DNA of 12,386 bases, taken from assembly GCA_036260375.1 (NCBI GenBank), contig DASZZZ010000010.1, forward strand, positions 1-12,386, given 5' to 3'. How positions within the stretch are numbered: position 1 is the first letter of the stretch; every line of letters begins with the position of its first letter. Of this stretch, positions 1 through 6,115 are shown one piece after another. The translations under genes were made by a program, and so were the position numbers. The stretch comes from DASZZZ01 sp036260375. Its GTDB lineage: Bacteria; Actinomycetota; CADDZG01; WHSQ01. The notes beneath the pieces were generated by a model. It worked only from the letters and a program-made list of their open reading frames with translations. It was not told the DNA's origin and searched no databases.

Positions 1-512
1 ACGACGCGCGCCGCCGCGCGCGCCGCCAGCGCGACGCCGACGACCAACAGGGCCCGCGCCGCGGCGCCGCCGGCCGGTCCGCCCAGCGCGCCGGTCGCGG
101 CGAGGCCGGCGACGGTCAGCGCGCCGAGGGCCGCATACGCCTGCGCGTGCAGGGCCGCGACCGTGCGCCACGACCGGCGCGTGCCGGCCCACGCGCCCGC
201 GGCGCCTCCGGCGCGCGCGTCGTCCGACGCCCACACGACGAGCGCGTACACCCGCGCCCACACGACCACCGCGGCGGCGAGCGTCACCCCGAGCGCGGCC
301 CACGCCGCGGGCGACGCCCCCGGCACCGCGAGCGGGCCGGGGAGCAGAGAGACGGCGAGCAGCGCGTCGCCGCTGACCACGAACGCCACGACGGCCGGGG
401 CGAGCACGGTCGCCGCGAGCGCGCCGGGAACCGCCGCGAGCAGTGCGAGCACGAGCGCGGCGCCGCCCAGCGCCGGGCGCGTGTTCAGGCACCTCCACGC
501 GTACGGGAGCAC
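1..512 (-). CDS. unrecognised integral membrane protein, N-terminal part (runs off the window)
   Basis: An open minus-strand frame runs from a GTG at 512 to the left edge without a stop, giving about 170 residues. The start is supported by a GGGGAGG Shine-Dalgarno sequence at 527-521, 8 nt upstream; the nearby ATG at 520 is in another frame that stops after 11 codons. The product begins MLPYAWRCLNTRP and is then almost entirely Ala/Val/Leu/Gly, with hydrophobic stretches near residues 15-50, 70-95 and 125-170. A more polar loop (near 98-120, with WAGTRRSWRT) separates the last two. This suggests three or more membrane segments. The codon pattern, with G/C in nearly every third position, supports real coding. 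I recognise no family, and the C-terminus lies outside the window. It is transcribed divergently from hppA across a 184-bp gap, so the two may share a promoter region without sharing a function. Confidence 0.6.
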   Translation of the reverse strand, partial: MLPYAWRCLNTRPALGGAALVLALLAAVPGALAATVLAPAVVAFVVSGDALLAVSLLPGPLAVPGASPAAWAALGVTLAAAVVVWARVYALVVWASDDARAGGAAGAWAGTRRSWRTVAALHAQAYAALGALTVAGLAATGALGGPAGGAAARALLVVGVALAARAAARV

Positions 513-531
513 GCGCCCATCCTCCCCGAAT

Positions 532-561
532 TTGACTTTTTGGGGGCTCAAAAGCTAGATT
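532..561 (+). promoter_or_regulatory. candidate sigma70-type promoter for hppA
   Basis: TTGACT at 532-537 and TAGATT at 556-561 are separated by 18 nt in the only clearly AT-enriched stretch (about 528-563) of the gap between the two divergent genes. TTGACT matches TTGACA at 5 of 6 positions and TAGATT matches TATAAT at 4 of 6. Transcription from here would give a leader of roughly 130 nt before hppA. This is inferred from sequence alone. Confidence 0.5.
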
Positions 562-590
562 CGTGGCCCTCGAAAGCGCTCTTCGTACCC

Positions 591-618
591 GCCCGCGCCC
601 GCGGCGCGCGGCGCGGGC
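591..618 (+). promoter_or_regulatory. GC-rich hairpin in the hppA leader
   Basis: GCCCGCGCC (591-599) and GGCGCGGGC (610-618) are perfect 9-bp reverse complements around a 10-nt loop. The hairpin would lie in the hppA mRNA leader, about 80 nt before the start codon. It has no U-tract, so it is not an obvious terminator. It could affect leader stability or readthrough, but with such high GC a chance palindrome is possible. Confidence 0.35.
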
Positions 619-696
619 CGGGACGGGTCCGAGCCCGAAGGAGACGGACGCGGCGCCGGTAATCGACGACGGCCGGCAGGTCGAGAAAGGACGGGT

Positions 697-2940
697 ATGG
701 ACGGAATCGTTCTGGCCGCGGGCGAGGCCACGAGCCTCGACCTCCCCGAGCTCAGCGGCTTCGAGAACGCCGCGTTGTGGGTCATCCTCGGCATCTCGCT
801 GCTCGCGCTCGGGTATGCGTGGATGCTCGTCCGGGGCGTCCTCGCGAAGGACGAGGGCACCGAGCAGATGCAGCAGATCTCGCTCGCGATCCGCGAGGGC
901 GCGAACGCGTACCTCACGCGCCAGTTCAGGACGCTCGCGATCTTCGTGGCGATCCTGACGCTGGTGCTTCTGCCGCTCGAGGCTCCGAGCCTCGGCATCC
1001 GCATCGCGCGTTCGGTCGCGTTCCTCCTCGGCGCGGGCTTCTCCGCGGCGACCGGCTTCGTCGGCATGGGCCTCGCGGTGCGCGCCAACGTGCGCGTCGC
1101 GAGCGCCGCTCGCCGGGGGCTGCGCGAGTCGATGGCGATCGCGTTCCGGGCCGGCGGCGTCGCCGGCATGTTCACGGTCGGCCTCGGCCTCCTCGGCGCG
1201 ACGCTGATCTTCATCGTCTACAAGGGCGACGCGCCGCTCGTCCTGTTCGGCTTCGGGTTCGGCGGCGCGCTGCTCGCCATGTTCATGCGCGTCGGCGGCG
1301 GCATCTTCACGAAGGCGGCCGACGTCGGCGCCGACCTCGTCGGCAAGGTCGAGAAGAACATCCCGGAGGACGATCCCCGCAACGCCGCCACGATCGCCGA
1401 CAACGTCGGCGACAACGTCGGCGACTGCGCCGGAATGGCGGCCGACCTCTTCGAGTCGTACGAGGTCACGCTCGTCGCCGCGCTGATCCTCGGCTTCGTC
1501 GCGTACCAGGGCACCGACAGCGTCGTCGCGGCGGTCTTGTTCCCGTTGTTCGTCCGCGGCATCGGCGTCATCACGTCGATCATCGGCATCGAGGCGGTCA
1601 AGCCGCGCAGCGAGGACGAGCACGGCATGAAGTCGATCAACCGCGGCTTCGTGTGGTCCGGCGTCGCGTCGGCGATCGCGACCTTCTTCGTGTCGCAGTT
1701 CTACGTCGGCGACGTCAAGACGTTCTGGGCCGTCGTCATCGGTCTCGCCCTCGCCGGCGTCATCCACTACCTCACGGAGTACTACACGTCGACCGAGCGG
1801 GGGCCGGTCAAGGAGATCGCGCGCTCGACCCGCACGGGCCCCGCGACGACGATCATCTCGGGCTTCGCCATCGGGCTCGAGTCGACCGTGTACGCGATCG
1901 TTACGATCGCCGGCGCGATCTTCGCCGCGTTCCTGCTCGGCGGCGGCGACGCGGACCTGTCGCTGTACTACATCTCGCTCACCGGCATGGGGATGCTCAC
2001 GACGGTCGGCGTCATCGTGTCGATGGACACCTACGGTCCGATCTCCGACAACGCCCACGGCGTCGCGGAGATGTCGGGCGGCCTCGGCGAGAAGGCCGAC
2101 CGGATCATGGCCGGCCTCGACGCGGTCGGCAACACCACCAAGGCCATCACGAAGGGCATGGCGATCGCCACCGCGGTGCTCGCGGCGACGTCGTTGTTCG
2201 GCTCGTTCCGCGACATCATCGGCAACGAGCCGATCAACCTCGCCGAGCCTGACGTCCTCATCGGCCTGCTGATCGGCGGCGCGGTGCCGTTCCTGTTCTC
2301 GTCGCTCACGATCCGCGCGGTCGGACGCGCCGCCGGCACCGTCGTCATGGAGGTGCGCGACCAGTTCCGTCGCAACCCCGGCATCATGGACTACTCGGTG
2401 AAGCCCGACTACGCGCGCGTCGTCGACATCTGCACGCGCACGTCGCTGCGCGAGCTGACGACGCCGGGCGTGCTGGCGATCGTCACGCCGATCGTCGTCG
2501 GCTACGCGTTCGGCGCCATCGCTCTCGGTGCGTACCTCGCCGGCGCGATCCTGTGCGGCCAGCTGCTCGCGGTCGCGCTGTCGAACGCGGGCGGCGCGTG
2601 GGACAACGCCAAGAAGCTCATCGAGGACGGCCACTACGGCGGCAAGGGCTCCGAGGCGCACGCCGCGGGCGTCATCGGCGACACGGTCGGAGACCCGTTC
2701 AAGGACACCGCCGGACCGGCGCTCAACCCGCTCATCAAGGTCATGAACCTCGTCGCGCTGCTGGTCGCCGCGTCGGTCGTCGACGCGGTCGACACGGGCA
2801 ACACCGCGCTGCGCGCGGCGGTCGTGATCGTCGGCCTGATCATCCTGATCGGCGCGCTCGTGTTCTCGTCGCGTCAGGAGGAGGCGGACTTCGGCGAGGG
2901 CGAGACCGAGCCCGGCCGCAAGGTCGAGGCCGCGGTCTAG
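697..2940 (+). CDS. hppA: K+-independent proton-translocating membrane pyrophosphatase
   Basis: This 747-residue protein hydrolyses cytoplasmic pyrophosphate and uses the energy to pump H+ across the membrane. It has the family's usual length and about 16 hydrophobic segments. The pyrophosphate/Mg-binding signature DVGADLVGKVE begins at residue 209 and is followed by IPEDDPRNAATIADNVGDN. The second catalytic block near the C-terminus contains GGKGSEAHAAGVIGDTVGDP and KDTAGPALNPLIKV. The motif GNTTKAIT puts Lys at 482 and Thr at 485. In this family Lys and Thr at these two sites mark the K+-independent class, whereas K+-dependent enzymes carry Ala at the first. That class is mostly H+-pumping, so Na+ pumping is unlikely. 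ATG 697 is preceded by AAAGGA at 686-691. The gene stands alone, with its own promoter-like site and terminator. Confidence 0.97.
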   Translation: MDGIVLAAGEATSLDLPELSGFENAALWVILGISLLALGYAWMLVRGVLAKDEGTEQMQQISLAIREGANAYLTRQFRTLAIFVAILTLVLLPLEAPSLGIRIARSVAFLLGAGFSAATGFVGMGLAVRANVRVASAARRGLRESMAIAFRAGGVAGMFTVGLGLLGATLIFIVYKGDAPLVLFGFGFGGALLAMFMRVGGGIFTKAADVGADLVGKVEKNIPEDDPRNAATIADNVGDNVGDCAGMAADLFESYEVTLVAALILGFVAYQGTDSVVAAVLFPLFVRGIGVITSIIGIEAVKPRSEDEHGMKSINRGFVWSGVASAIATFFVSQFYVGDVKTFWAVVIGLALAGVIHYLTEYYTSTERGPVKEIARSTRTGPATTIISGFAIGLESTVYAIVTIAGAIFAAFLLGGGDADLSLYYISLTGMGMLTTVGVIVSMDTYGPISDNAHGVAEMSGGLGEKADRIMAGLDAVGNTTKAITKGMAIATAVLAATSLFGSFRDIIGNEPINLAEPDVLIGLLIGGAVPFLFSSLTIRAVGRAAGTVVMEVRDQFRRNPGIMDYSVKPDYARVVDICTRTSLRELTTPGVLAIVTPIVVGYAFGAIALGAYLAGAILCGQLLAVALSNAGGAWDNAKKLIEDGHYGGKGSEAHAAGVIGDTVGDPFKDTAGPALNPLIKVMNLVALLVAASVVDAVDTGNTALRAAVVIVGLIILIGALVFSSRQEEADFGEGETEPGRKVEAAV

Positions 2941-2956
2941 CACGCGTTCGTTTCGC

Positions 2957-2982
2957 ACGGGGCCCCGGCGTGGGGGCCCCGT
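2957..2982 (+). terminator. hairpin terminator after hppA
   Basis: ACGGGGCCCC (2957-2966) and GGGGCCCCGT (2973-2982) form a perfect 10-bp stem with a 6-nt loop, 16 nt after the hppA stop. Only GTTCG follows instead of a U-run, as is common for hairpin terminators in high-GC actinobacteria. Confidence 0.7.
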
Positions 2983-2997
2983 TCGCGCGTTCCGGCC

Positions 2998-3067
2998 TGC
3001 TCCGGGCGCACGCACGCCCGGCACTCCAAACCGTTCTGAGTGGGCCCGTCGCACGTGCGCCCTCCGC
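2998..3067 (+). repeat. 70-bp palindromic intergenic repeat, copy 1
   Basis: First of three near-identical 70-bp units in the window. It starts TGCTCCGGGCGCACG and ends GTGCGCCCTCCGC. Within it CCGGGCG (3002-3008) and CGCCCGG (3015-3021) make a perfect 7-bp hairpin with loop CACGCA. CACTC (3022-3026) and GAGTG (3038-3042) flank a second loop. CGCACGTGCG (3050-3059) is a perfect palindrome. GGGCGCAC near the left end is the exact reverse complement of GTGCGCCC near the right end, so the whole unit has inverted ends. It differs from copy 2 at 3 positions and from copy 3 at 2. It lies just beyond the hppA terminator. Confidence 0.9.
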
Positions 3068-3076
3068 GCGCGCGTC

Positions 3077-3146
3077 TGCTCCCGGCGCACGCACGCCGGG
3101 CACTCCAAACCGTTCTGAGTCGGCCCGTCGCACGTGCGCCCTCCGC
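3077..3146 (+). repeat. 70-bp palindromic intergenic repeat, copy 2
   Basis: Same orientation as copy 1 and offset by exactly 79 bp, leaving a 9-bp GC spacer. Its left hairpin is CCCGGCG (3081-3087) with CGCCGGG (3094-3100). Relative to copy 1, base 7 changes G to C and base 22 changes C to G, so the pair is kept. The core ACTCCAAACCGTTCTGAGT (3102-3120) is identical in all three copies. Its last six bases also form one arm of a hairpin facing the OB-fold gene's 3' end. Confidence 0.9.
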
Positions 3147-3161
3147 TACACGCCGGCGGAG
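3141..3161 (-). terminator. candidate terminator hairpin for the OB-fold gene
   Basis: CTCCGC (3141-3146) and GCGGAG (3156-3161) form a perfect 6-bp stem with a 9-nt loop, starting 10 bp beyond the minus-strand stop at 3171. The left arm is the end of repeat copy 2. There is no U-tract and the stem is short, so this is tentative. Confidence 0.35.
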
Positions 3162-3170
3162 CGCGCAGTG

Positions 3171-3548
3171 CTACCCGTGCTCGGGTCCCGGTACGAGCTC
3201 GTACTCGGGGTTCAGGATCACGAGGTCGCCGTCGGCGTTGCGGCCCGGCGTGCCGGATACGACGAGGCCCATGCCGAGACGAATGCCGGCGACGGACGGA
3301 CGGCCGAGCCACTTCGCGACCATCTCCCCGGTGCCGTCGATGAACGTCGCCTCGATCGAGCCGCGTCCCTCGCGCGGGTCGATCCGGATGTTCTGGATCA
3401 CGCCGGCGACGCGACATCCGCAGCGCGGCTCGACGTCGGCGATGCGGCACGCGCCGGGCACTGTCGTCGCCCACCGCCGCAGGTTCTCGGCCCTTACCTC
3501 CTCGGGCGGACGAGCGAGCCGTTCCAGGATGTTCGAGAGCGGAGTCAC
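3171..3548 (-). CDS. small OB-fold nucleic-acid-binding-type protein
   Basis: The product is 125 residues. After a short helical start (MTPLSNILERLARPPEEVRA) it contains the conserved core of an OB fold of the tRNA/helicase-type nucleic-acid-binding class: CRIADVEPRCGCRVAGVIQN, then SIEATFIDGTGEMVAKWLGR, IAGIR-like and GLVVSGTPGR strands, and a C-terminal VILNPEYELV. Free-standing proteins of this kind and length occur in many actinobacteria near the ceoBC/trkA pair on the opposite strand, as here; that is from memory. The frame stays open up to 3860, but the upstream part would overlap the trkA-type gene. GTG 3548 fits the family start and has a promoter-like -10 eight nt upstream and no Shine-Dalgarno, suggesting a leaderless message. 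Its ligand and cellular role are not known to me. Confidence 0.85.
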   Translation of the reverse strand: MTPLSNILERLARPPEEVRAENLRRWATTVPGACRIADVEPRCGCRVAGVIQNIRIDPREGRGSIEATFIDGTGEMVAKWLGRPSVAGIRLGMGLVVSGTPGRNADGDLVILNPEYELVPGPEHG

Positions 3549-3556
3549 GAACGGGA

Positions 3557-3583
3557 AGTATGGCAGTATCGAGCGGTTGTCAG
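3557..3583 (-). promoter_or_regulatory. candidate promoter for a leaderless OB-fold gene
   Basis: On the minus strand, CTGACA (3583-3578) and CATACT (3562-3557) are spaced by 15 nt, shorter than the usual 16-18. The -10-like box ends 8 nt before the GTG at 3548, which would put the transcript start at or next to the start codon. It lies in the 73-bp gap shared with the divergent trkA-type operon. Confidence 0.4.
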
Positions 3584-3621
3584 CAGCCCTGGCCGCCGGT
3601 TGAACGGAGGAGATCGACCTC

Positions 3622-4284
3622 GTGCACGTCGTCATCGCGGGCTGCGGCCGCGTGGGTTCGGAGCTCGCGAGCAGCCTCGAGAGGCTCGGGCACAGCGTCG
3701 CCGTCGTCGACAAGAACCCCAAGGCGTTCGACCGCCTGCGTCCCAACACCAAGGCCGAGAAGATCGTCGGGTTCGCGTTCGACCGCGACGTCCTCGAGCG
3801 CGCCGGGATCAAGGAGGCCACCGGGTTCGCGTCGGTCACGAACGGCGACAACTCGAACATCGTCTCCGCGCGCGTCGCGCGCGAGCACTACCGCATCCAG
3901 CAGGTCGTCGCGCGCATCTACGACCCGCGCCGCGCGCAGATCTACCAGCGCCTCGGCATCCAGACGGTCGCGACCGTGCGGTGGACGACCGACCAGATCA
4001 TGCGCGCGATGCTGCCCGAGGACGTCCCGGTCGAGTTCACCGTCGACAACGGCGAGGTCGTCGTCGTCTCCGTCCCCGCGCCGGGCGAGATCGTCGGGCG
4101 CAGCGCCGTCGAGCTCGACGTCGACGGCCGGCGAAGAGTCGTCGCGGTGAGTCGCTTCGGCGTCCCGCGCGTGCCCGACCCGCGGCTCACGCTGCAGGAC
4201 GGAGACATCCTCCACGTCGCGGTCACGCGCTCGGACGTCGCCGGGCTCCCCGACGAGCTCAAGGAGGTGGGCAGGCCGGAATGA
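3622..4284 (+). CDS. ceoB: TrkA/CeoB-type potassium-uptake regulator (RCK protein)
   Basis: This 220-residue cytoplasmic protein gates a potassium transporter by binding nucleotide. Residues 1-120 are an RCK_N Rossmann domain: GCGRVG at 7-12, acidic Asp30 (VVDKN) for the ribose, and the typical FDRDVLERAGI and GDNSNIVSARVAR segments. The rest is an RCK_C (TrkA_C) domain with the usual GDILHVAVT end. The sequence most resembles the CeoB half of the actinobacterial CeoB/CeoC pair as I remember it. GTG 3622 has a good Shine-Dalgarno, GGAGGAG at 3606-3612. It is the first gene of an operon and shares ATGA with the next. No TrkH/KtrB channel gene is in the window, so its membrane partner must lie elsewhere. 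Confidence 0.92.
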   Translation: MHVVIAGCGRVGSELASSLERLGHSVAVVDKNPKAFDRLRPNTKAEKIVGFAFDRDVLERAGIKEATGFASVTNGDNSNIVSARVAREHYRIQQVVARIYDPRRAQIYQRLGIQTVATVRWTTDQIMRAMLPEDVPVEFTVDNGEVVVVSVPAPGEIVGRSAVELDVDGRRRVVAVSRFGVPRVPDPRLTLQDGDILHVAVTRSDVAGLPDELKEVGRPE

Positions 4285-4958
4285 CGACCAAGCCGCTTCG
4301 CATCGTCATCGCGGGGGCCGGCAACGTCGGCACCTACGTCGCCAAGGACCTCCTCGCGCGCAACCACGAGGTGACGGTCATCGAGCAGAACCAGGACGTC
4401 GTCGACACGCTGCACGAGGAGCTGCAGCCGAACTGGGTGGTCGGCGACGCGTGCGAGCTGTACACGCTCGACGCCGCGGTCCTGGCGCGCTCCGACGTCG
4501 TCGTCGCGGCGACGGGCGACGACGAGGACAACCTCGTCATCGCACTGCTGGCGAAGCAGGAGTTCGCCGTGCCGCGCGTCGTCGCGCGCGTCAACCATCC
4601 CGACAACGAGTGGCTCTTCAACGAGACGTGGGGGGTCGACGTCGCGGTCAGCATGCCGCACCTGCTGACGTCGCTCGTGGAGGAGGCCGTGTCCGTGGGC
4701 GACCTCGTGCGTCTGCTCAACCTCGAGCACGGCAAGGTGTCGCTGCTCGAGCTGACGCTCGACGACGAGTCGCCCGCGGTGGGCAAGACGATCGGCGACC
4801 TCGCGTTGCCGCCCGACTGCTCGCTCGTCGCAGTCGTGCGCGACCGTCACGTCATCAGCCCCAGCGGCGAGACCCCTCTCAAGGGCGGCGACGAGGTCCT
4901 CGCGCTCGCGGCCCCCGAGGCCGAGGGCGACCTCCTGCGCCTGCTCGGAGGGGGCTAG
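4281..4958 (+). CDS. ceoC: TrkA/CeoC-type potassium-uptake regulator (second RCK protein)
   Basis: This 225-residue RCK protein is paralogous to its upstream neighbour and probably assembles with it to regulate potassium uptake. The Rossmann dinucleotide motif is GAGNVG at 12-17, with Glu35 (VIEQN) at the end of the second strand. ATGDDEDNLVIALLAKQEF follows, then an RCK_C domain in the last 85 or so residues (SPAVGKTIGDLALPPDCSLV and GGDEVLALA). Its ATG overlaps the previous stop (ATGA), and AAGGAGGTG at 4261-4269 is a strong Shine-Dalgarno 11 nt upstream. Overlap indicates translational coupling and roughly equal amounts of both RCK subunits. The acidic residue differs between the pair (Asp in the first, Glu in the second). 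Both normally favour NAD(H) over phosphorylated cofactors, but this is not proof of nucleotide preference. Confidence 0.92.
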   Translation: MTTKPLRIVIAGAGNVGTYVAKDLLARNHEVTVIEQNQDVVDTLHEELQPNWVVGDACELYTLDAAVLARSDVVVAATGDDEDNLVIALLAKQEFAVPRVVARVNHPDNEWLFNETWGVDVAVSMPHLLTSLVEEAVSVGDLVRLLNLEHGKVSLLELTLDDESPAVGKTIGDLALPPDCSLVAVVRDRHVISPSGETPLKGGDEVLALAAPEAEGDLLRLLGGG

Positions 4959-5509
4959 TGGAGCGCGAGCGCGCGCTCGAGATCGTCCACCAGTACGCCG
5001 AGAAGGACATCACGATCCGGCACCTGATCTCGGTCGAGGGCGTCATGCGCGCGCTGGCCCGCCACTTCGGCGAGGACGAGCACCGTTGGGGCCTCGCGGG
5101 GCTGTTCCACGACCTCGACCAGGATCAGACGCACGACGACGTCGAGCGCCACGCGCACCAGTCCGTCGCGTGGTTGCGCGCCGAGGGCTTCGACGACGAG
5201 CAGGTGCTCAACGCGATCCTGGCGCACATGTGGACCGACCGGCAGACCGACCTCATGTCGCGCGCCATCGTCCACGCCGACGGCGTCGCCGGCCTGCTCG
5301 TCGCCTGCGCGCTCGTCCGGCCCGACAAGGCGAACGGCATGAAGGTGTCGTCGGTCAAGAAGAAGCTCAAGGACAAGTCGTTCGCGCCCGGCGTCGAACG
5401 CGACAAGATCCGCGGCGTCGAGGCGTCGATCGGCATCCCGATGGACGACTTCATCGCGACGTCTATCGAGGGCCTTCAGCTCGTCGCCGGGGACATCGGC
5501 CTCGCGTAG
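4958..5509 (+). CDS. HD-domain metal-dependent phosphohydrolase
   Basis: This 183-residue soluble protein has the H...HD...D arrangement of HD-superfamily phosphohydrolases: His22, His51-Asp52 in GLAGLFHDLD, His90 in ILAHMW and Asp108 in VHADGV. The opening TIRHLISVEGVMRALARHFG matches the HDIG-type single-domain subfamily. Those enzymes bind divalent metals and hydrolyse phosphate esters or nucleotides; the substrate cannot be read from sequence. The GTG start overlaps the preceding stop by one base (TAGTG), with GGAGGGG at 4947-4953 as Shine-Dalgarno. The frame is open far upstream, but that stretch is a shadow of the second RCK gene. The C-terminal third has a Lys-rich patch (VKKKLKDK near 133-140). 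Coupling to two RCK genes hints at a role in potassium or nucleotide signalling, which is inference. Confidence 0.88.
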   Translation: MERERALEIVHQYAEKDITIRHLISVEGVMRALARHFGEDEHRWGLAGLFHDLDQDQTHDDVERHAHQSVAWLRAEGFDDEQVLNAILAHMWTDRQTDLMSRAIVHADGVAGLLVACALVRPDKANGMKVSSVKKKLKDKSFAPGVERDKIRGVEASIGIPMDDFIATSIEGLQLVAGDIGLA

Positions 5510-5536
5510 CGCGTCGGCGCGGCAGAGCGCGCCTAC
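5506..5536. terminator. possible shared terminator between convergent genes
   Basis: GTAGCGCG (5506-5513) and CGCGCCTAC (5528-5536) pair as an imperfect stem with one bulged base and a 14-nt loop. The arms include the stop codons of both converging genes, the HD gene (+) and the exported-protein gene (-), which are only 23 bp apart. No U-tract is present on either strand. Confidence 0.3.
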
Positions 5537-6102
5537 TCGTACTCGAGCTCCTCGGCGAGCGCTACGAGCTGCTTCACCGTCACGTCCGGGCCTACGAACT
5601 GGATGCTCAAGCCGTTCTCGATCAACGTGAGCGACGCAGGCTCGCCGTCGCGCGCCTCTCGGGCGATGCCGGGGACGCCGCGAACGACGACCAGAGTGCC
5701 GTCGCCGCCGGCGGCCTTGCGCGTCCAGGTAGCGTGCGCGACGGCAGGCGTGAGGTCGTGGAGCCGGTCGACGTATAGGCGGAGCCCGCTGTCCCACGTG
5801 AACGCCACCTGATGGTTCGCGTCGATCCAGATCGCCGTGCGCGCTCCCGTCACCTCGTTCGTCGGTGGGACGGGCAGCTGGTACGGCGTCGCGGTCATCG
5901 CACCTTCGATGTCGACTTCTTGCGCGTCGAGCAGAGGGGCGCCGTCTTCGGAGATCGGCACGGGACCGGGGTGCGAGCCCGGGGCGGGCCGCGAATCGTC
6001 GCCGCGTGTCGCGTCGTCACTCGCGAGCAGCGGCACTACGAGGAGCGCGGTCAGCACACCCGCGATGGCAAGGAGTATCGGACGAAGACGTGTCGCTGAC
6101 AT
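5533..6102 (-). CDS. exported or membrane-anchored protein of unknown function
   Basis: The product is 189 residues. Residues 1-8 are basic and 9-27 form a hydrophobic segment (ILLAIAGVLTALLVVPLLA), either a signal peptide or an N-terminal anchor. No lipobox Cys is present, and the protein has no cysteine at all. A Pro/Asp/Ser-rich linker (about 28-52) precedes a beta-rich domain containing QVAFTWDSGLRLYVD and GTLVVVRGVPG. The end, SIQFVGPDVTVKQLVALAEEL, resembles the closing strand-helix of DUF4367/LolA-like extracytoplasmic proteins (strand, then a helix ending in an AESL-like sequence). I give that as a weak resemblance. ATG 6102 follows GGGGAGG at a 4-nt spacing and begins 13 bp after the stop of the upstream secreted gene, so the two are almost certainly cotranscribed. 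Confidence 0.8.
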   Translation of the reverse strand: MSATRLRPILLAIAGVLTALLVVPLLASDDATRGDDSRPAPGSHPGPVPISEDGAPLLDAQEVDIEGAMTATPYQLPVPPTNEVTGARTAIWIDANHQVAFTWDSGLRLYVDRLHDLTPAVAHATWTRKAAGGDGTLVVVRGVPGIAREARDGEPASLTLIENGLSIQFVGPDVTVKQLVALAEELEYE

Positions 6103-6115
6103 CGTGCCTCCCCGC

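Noticed and set aside
163..558. Plus-strand frames across 147-662
   Set aside because: Their Ala/Arg/Thr-rich products are shadows. The minus-strand frame from 512 gives a coherent membrane protein with a proper ribosome site.
2840..3133. A small minus-strand protein rich in Arg and Pro (with RRADSERFGVPGVRAP)
   Set aside because: It is a translation of the 70-bp repeats. The unit length of 70 is not a multiple of 3 and the copies are offset by 79 bp, so they are read in different frames; conservation is at DNA level.
2998..3146. CRISPR array
   Set aside because: There are only two adjacent units, the unit is 70 bp and the spacer only 9 bp, with no cas genes nearby.
3549..3860. Longer N-terminus for the OB-fold protein (start at 3860)
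   Set aside because: It would overlap the first RCK gene by 240 bp on the opposite strand, and the extra residues do not resemble the family. GTG 3548 gives the usual length.
2553..4280. An 801-codon plus-strand frame joining the hppA 3' end to the second RCK gene
   Set aside because: Only 4281-4958 is real coding (RCK protein). The upstream part is an Arg-rich shadow of hppA, the OB-fold gene and the first RCK gene, and it crosses the hppA terminator and both repeats.
3942..4850. A 302-codon minus-strand frame opposite the RCK genes
   Set aside because: Val/Asp/Arg low-complexity antisense shadow of two well-supported genes.
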